Shown in pieces: positions 44,007 through 44,830 of a stretch of 44,830 nucleotides of DNA (position 1 is the first letter of the stretch; each line of letters begins with the position of its first letter). The notes beneath the pieces are model-generated. The model saw only the letters and a list, made by a program, of their open reading frames with translations. It ran no database searches and was not told the origin of the DNA. The stretch covers positions 959,771 to 1,004,600 of the forward strand of contig RHPI01002402.1 in NCBI GenBank assembly GCA_009103225.1, in the 5' to 3' direction. The stretch is from Chlorokybus atmophyticus. Taxonomy: Eukaryota; Streptophyta; Chlorokybophyceae; Chlorokybales; Chlorokybaceae. Position numbers and translations under genes: made by a program.

Positions 44007-44731
44007 ATGGCGAGCAAGGCGCTGTTGCTGTTGCTCTGTACACTCTCCGTTGCCTCCGGTAAGTGCATGCGTTGGTCGATTGCACTTGCAACTCAATGCC
44101 AAGTTATGATGTACGTATCACTTCCACTTAGAGCACTGTTCACGTGTAATCGGCTCACTTGATACTACGCAGTTATAGTGGTGTTCCTGTAGAGATTTGT
44201 AACTAGCTGCTTGGTTGTTCATACTTACATGTAAAGCCATTCCCAAAATGTGTGCTCCATCCGTGTTGAGCTGCTTGGTGTTCGAATTTTCTCCAACAGG
44301 TAGCTGCTAAGTGGCTTCAGGTGCCCTTCAGTCTTGTCTCGCTCAGTTGTGCTACAAGAACCACCTTCATTTGCAGTTGTAGAAGTTTCAAAGCACAGAC
44401 ACATTTGTCAGGGAGCTATGCGTGTCGATAAAGGTCTCATTCTCTTGCACAAGTTGGCAGTGGCAGTGACTGACGGTGAGATCAATACACAGCCACGCAT
44501 TTCCGCTACGGTACCATCTACTGGGAGCCCAAGCCGGGTGCGGACGCGTCAACGCAGTACCAGGTGCAGTTCACATTCCAGGCGGCGTTCCGCCGGGACT
44601 ACACATGGGGCAAGTTCTTCGACGAGCTGTGGTCATCGGATGGTGTGCACTGGCACTCGGGTGTGCCCGACACGCCCATCACCACTGTGCCACCCGCGAA
44701 CATCATCACTGACCCGAACACCTTCCTCCAG
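44007..44731 (+). CDS. Secreted HFRYGTIYW-type protein, first two exons (partial)
   Basis: Exon 1 (44007-44058) encodes a signal peptide, MASKALLLLLCTLSVAS, and ends at a consensus donor, G|GTAAGTG. Exon 2 starts at 44493 after ATACACAG and joins in phase to give SVASA|THFRYGTIYWEP, a good signal-peptidase site. The domain continues with YQVQFTFQAAFRRDY, WGKFFDELWSSDGVHW and PPANIITDPNTFLQ, ending at a donor at 44731/44732. The gene runs off the window. Extracellular proteins opening with HFRYGTI.W and a beta-rich domain with an A(F/W)RR motif are common as large, often multidomain proteins in algae and other protists; their role is not established. An upstream in-frame ATG at 43956 would bury the signal peptide, so 44007 is preferred. 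Confidence 0.75.
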
Positions 44732-44830
44732 GTGGGCCATCACACTTATCTGAAGATGGTGCATATGTATGCTTGCTCACTGGCTTGACTCAGCACATAT
44801 GAGCATCACTAGTTGCAGTGTTTACAGCCC

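Noticed and set aside
43592-44102. Ala/Glu-rich (plus) and Pro-rich (minus) frames around the GGC tract
   Set aside because: The runs come from the trinucleotide repeat. No conserved sequence surrounds them, and the secreted-protein exon explains the right-hand part.

Overview
The window looks like nuclear DNA from a flagellate green alga, prasinophyte-like or early streptophyte; I cannot name the species. Genes are split into many short GC-rich exons with GT-AG introns. One gene is an intraflagellar-transport subunit, so the organism should build flagella. The RME-8 homologue and the glutaredoxin-DEP-DUF547 fusion resemble plant proteins. Telo-box-like AAACCCTAA motifs lie near gene starts, and there are Ty3 chromovirus and TRIM-type elements.

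The left half (about 0.7-22 kb) is a compact housekeeping block. Minus-strand NOC4 (705-4194, ribosome biogenesis) and plus-strand glutaredoxin-DEP-DUF547 (4863-6943) diverge from a shared 0.67 kb region. A very long minus-strand RME-8/GRV2/DNAJC13 gene (7923-18807) converges on the latter. I resolved it into 33 exons encoding about 2,611 residues. It shares a 0.57 kb divergent promoter region with plus-strand IFT38/CLUAP1 (19380-21947; 10 exons, 473 residues).

The right half (about 22-44 kb) is repeat-rich and poor in intact genes. A 471 bp TRIM-like element at 22720-23190 has paired 89 bp terminal repeats, a primer-binding-like site and a polypurine tract. A 70 N gap lies at 24076-24145. 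From about 25.9 to 33.3 kb there is decayed mobile-element-like DNA: a plus-strand transposase relic (possibly Plavaka/CACTA-like) and minus-strand fragments with Tudor-like, RING and possible OTU-like features, flanked by clusters of GTACCAT/ATGGTAC inverted repeats. From 33.5 to 39.4 kb an unrecognised multi-exon gene appears to be split by a rearranged Ty3 element (33840-37859) with near-identical direct LTRs. In that element one reverse-transcriptase piece points the opposite way from RNase H and integrase. A five-copy 52-53 bp tandem repeat (39776-40036) and about 3 kb of AT-rich, hairpin-rich DNA follow.

The window closes with the first two exons of a secreted protein (44007 onward): a signal peptide followed by a THFRYGTIYW-type extracellular domain.
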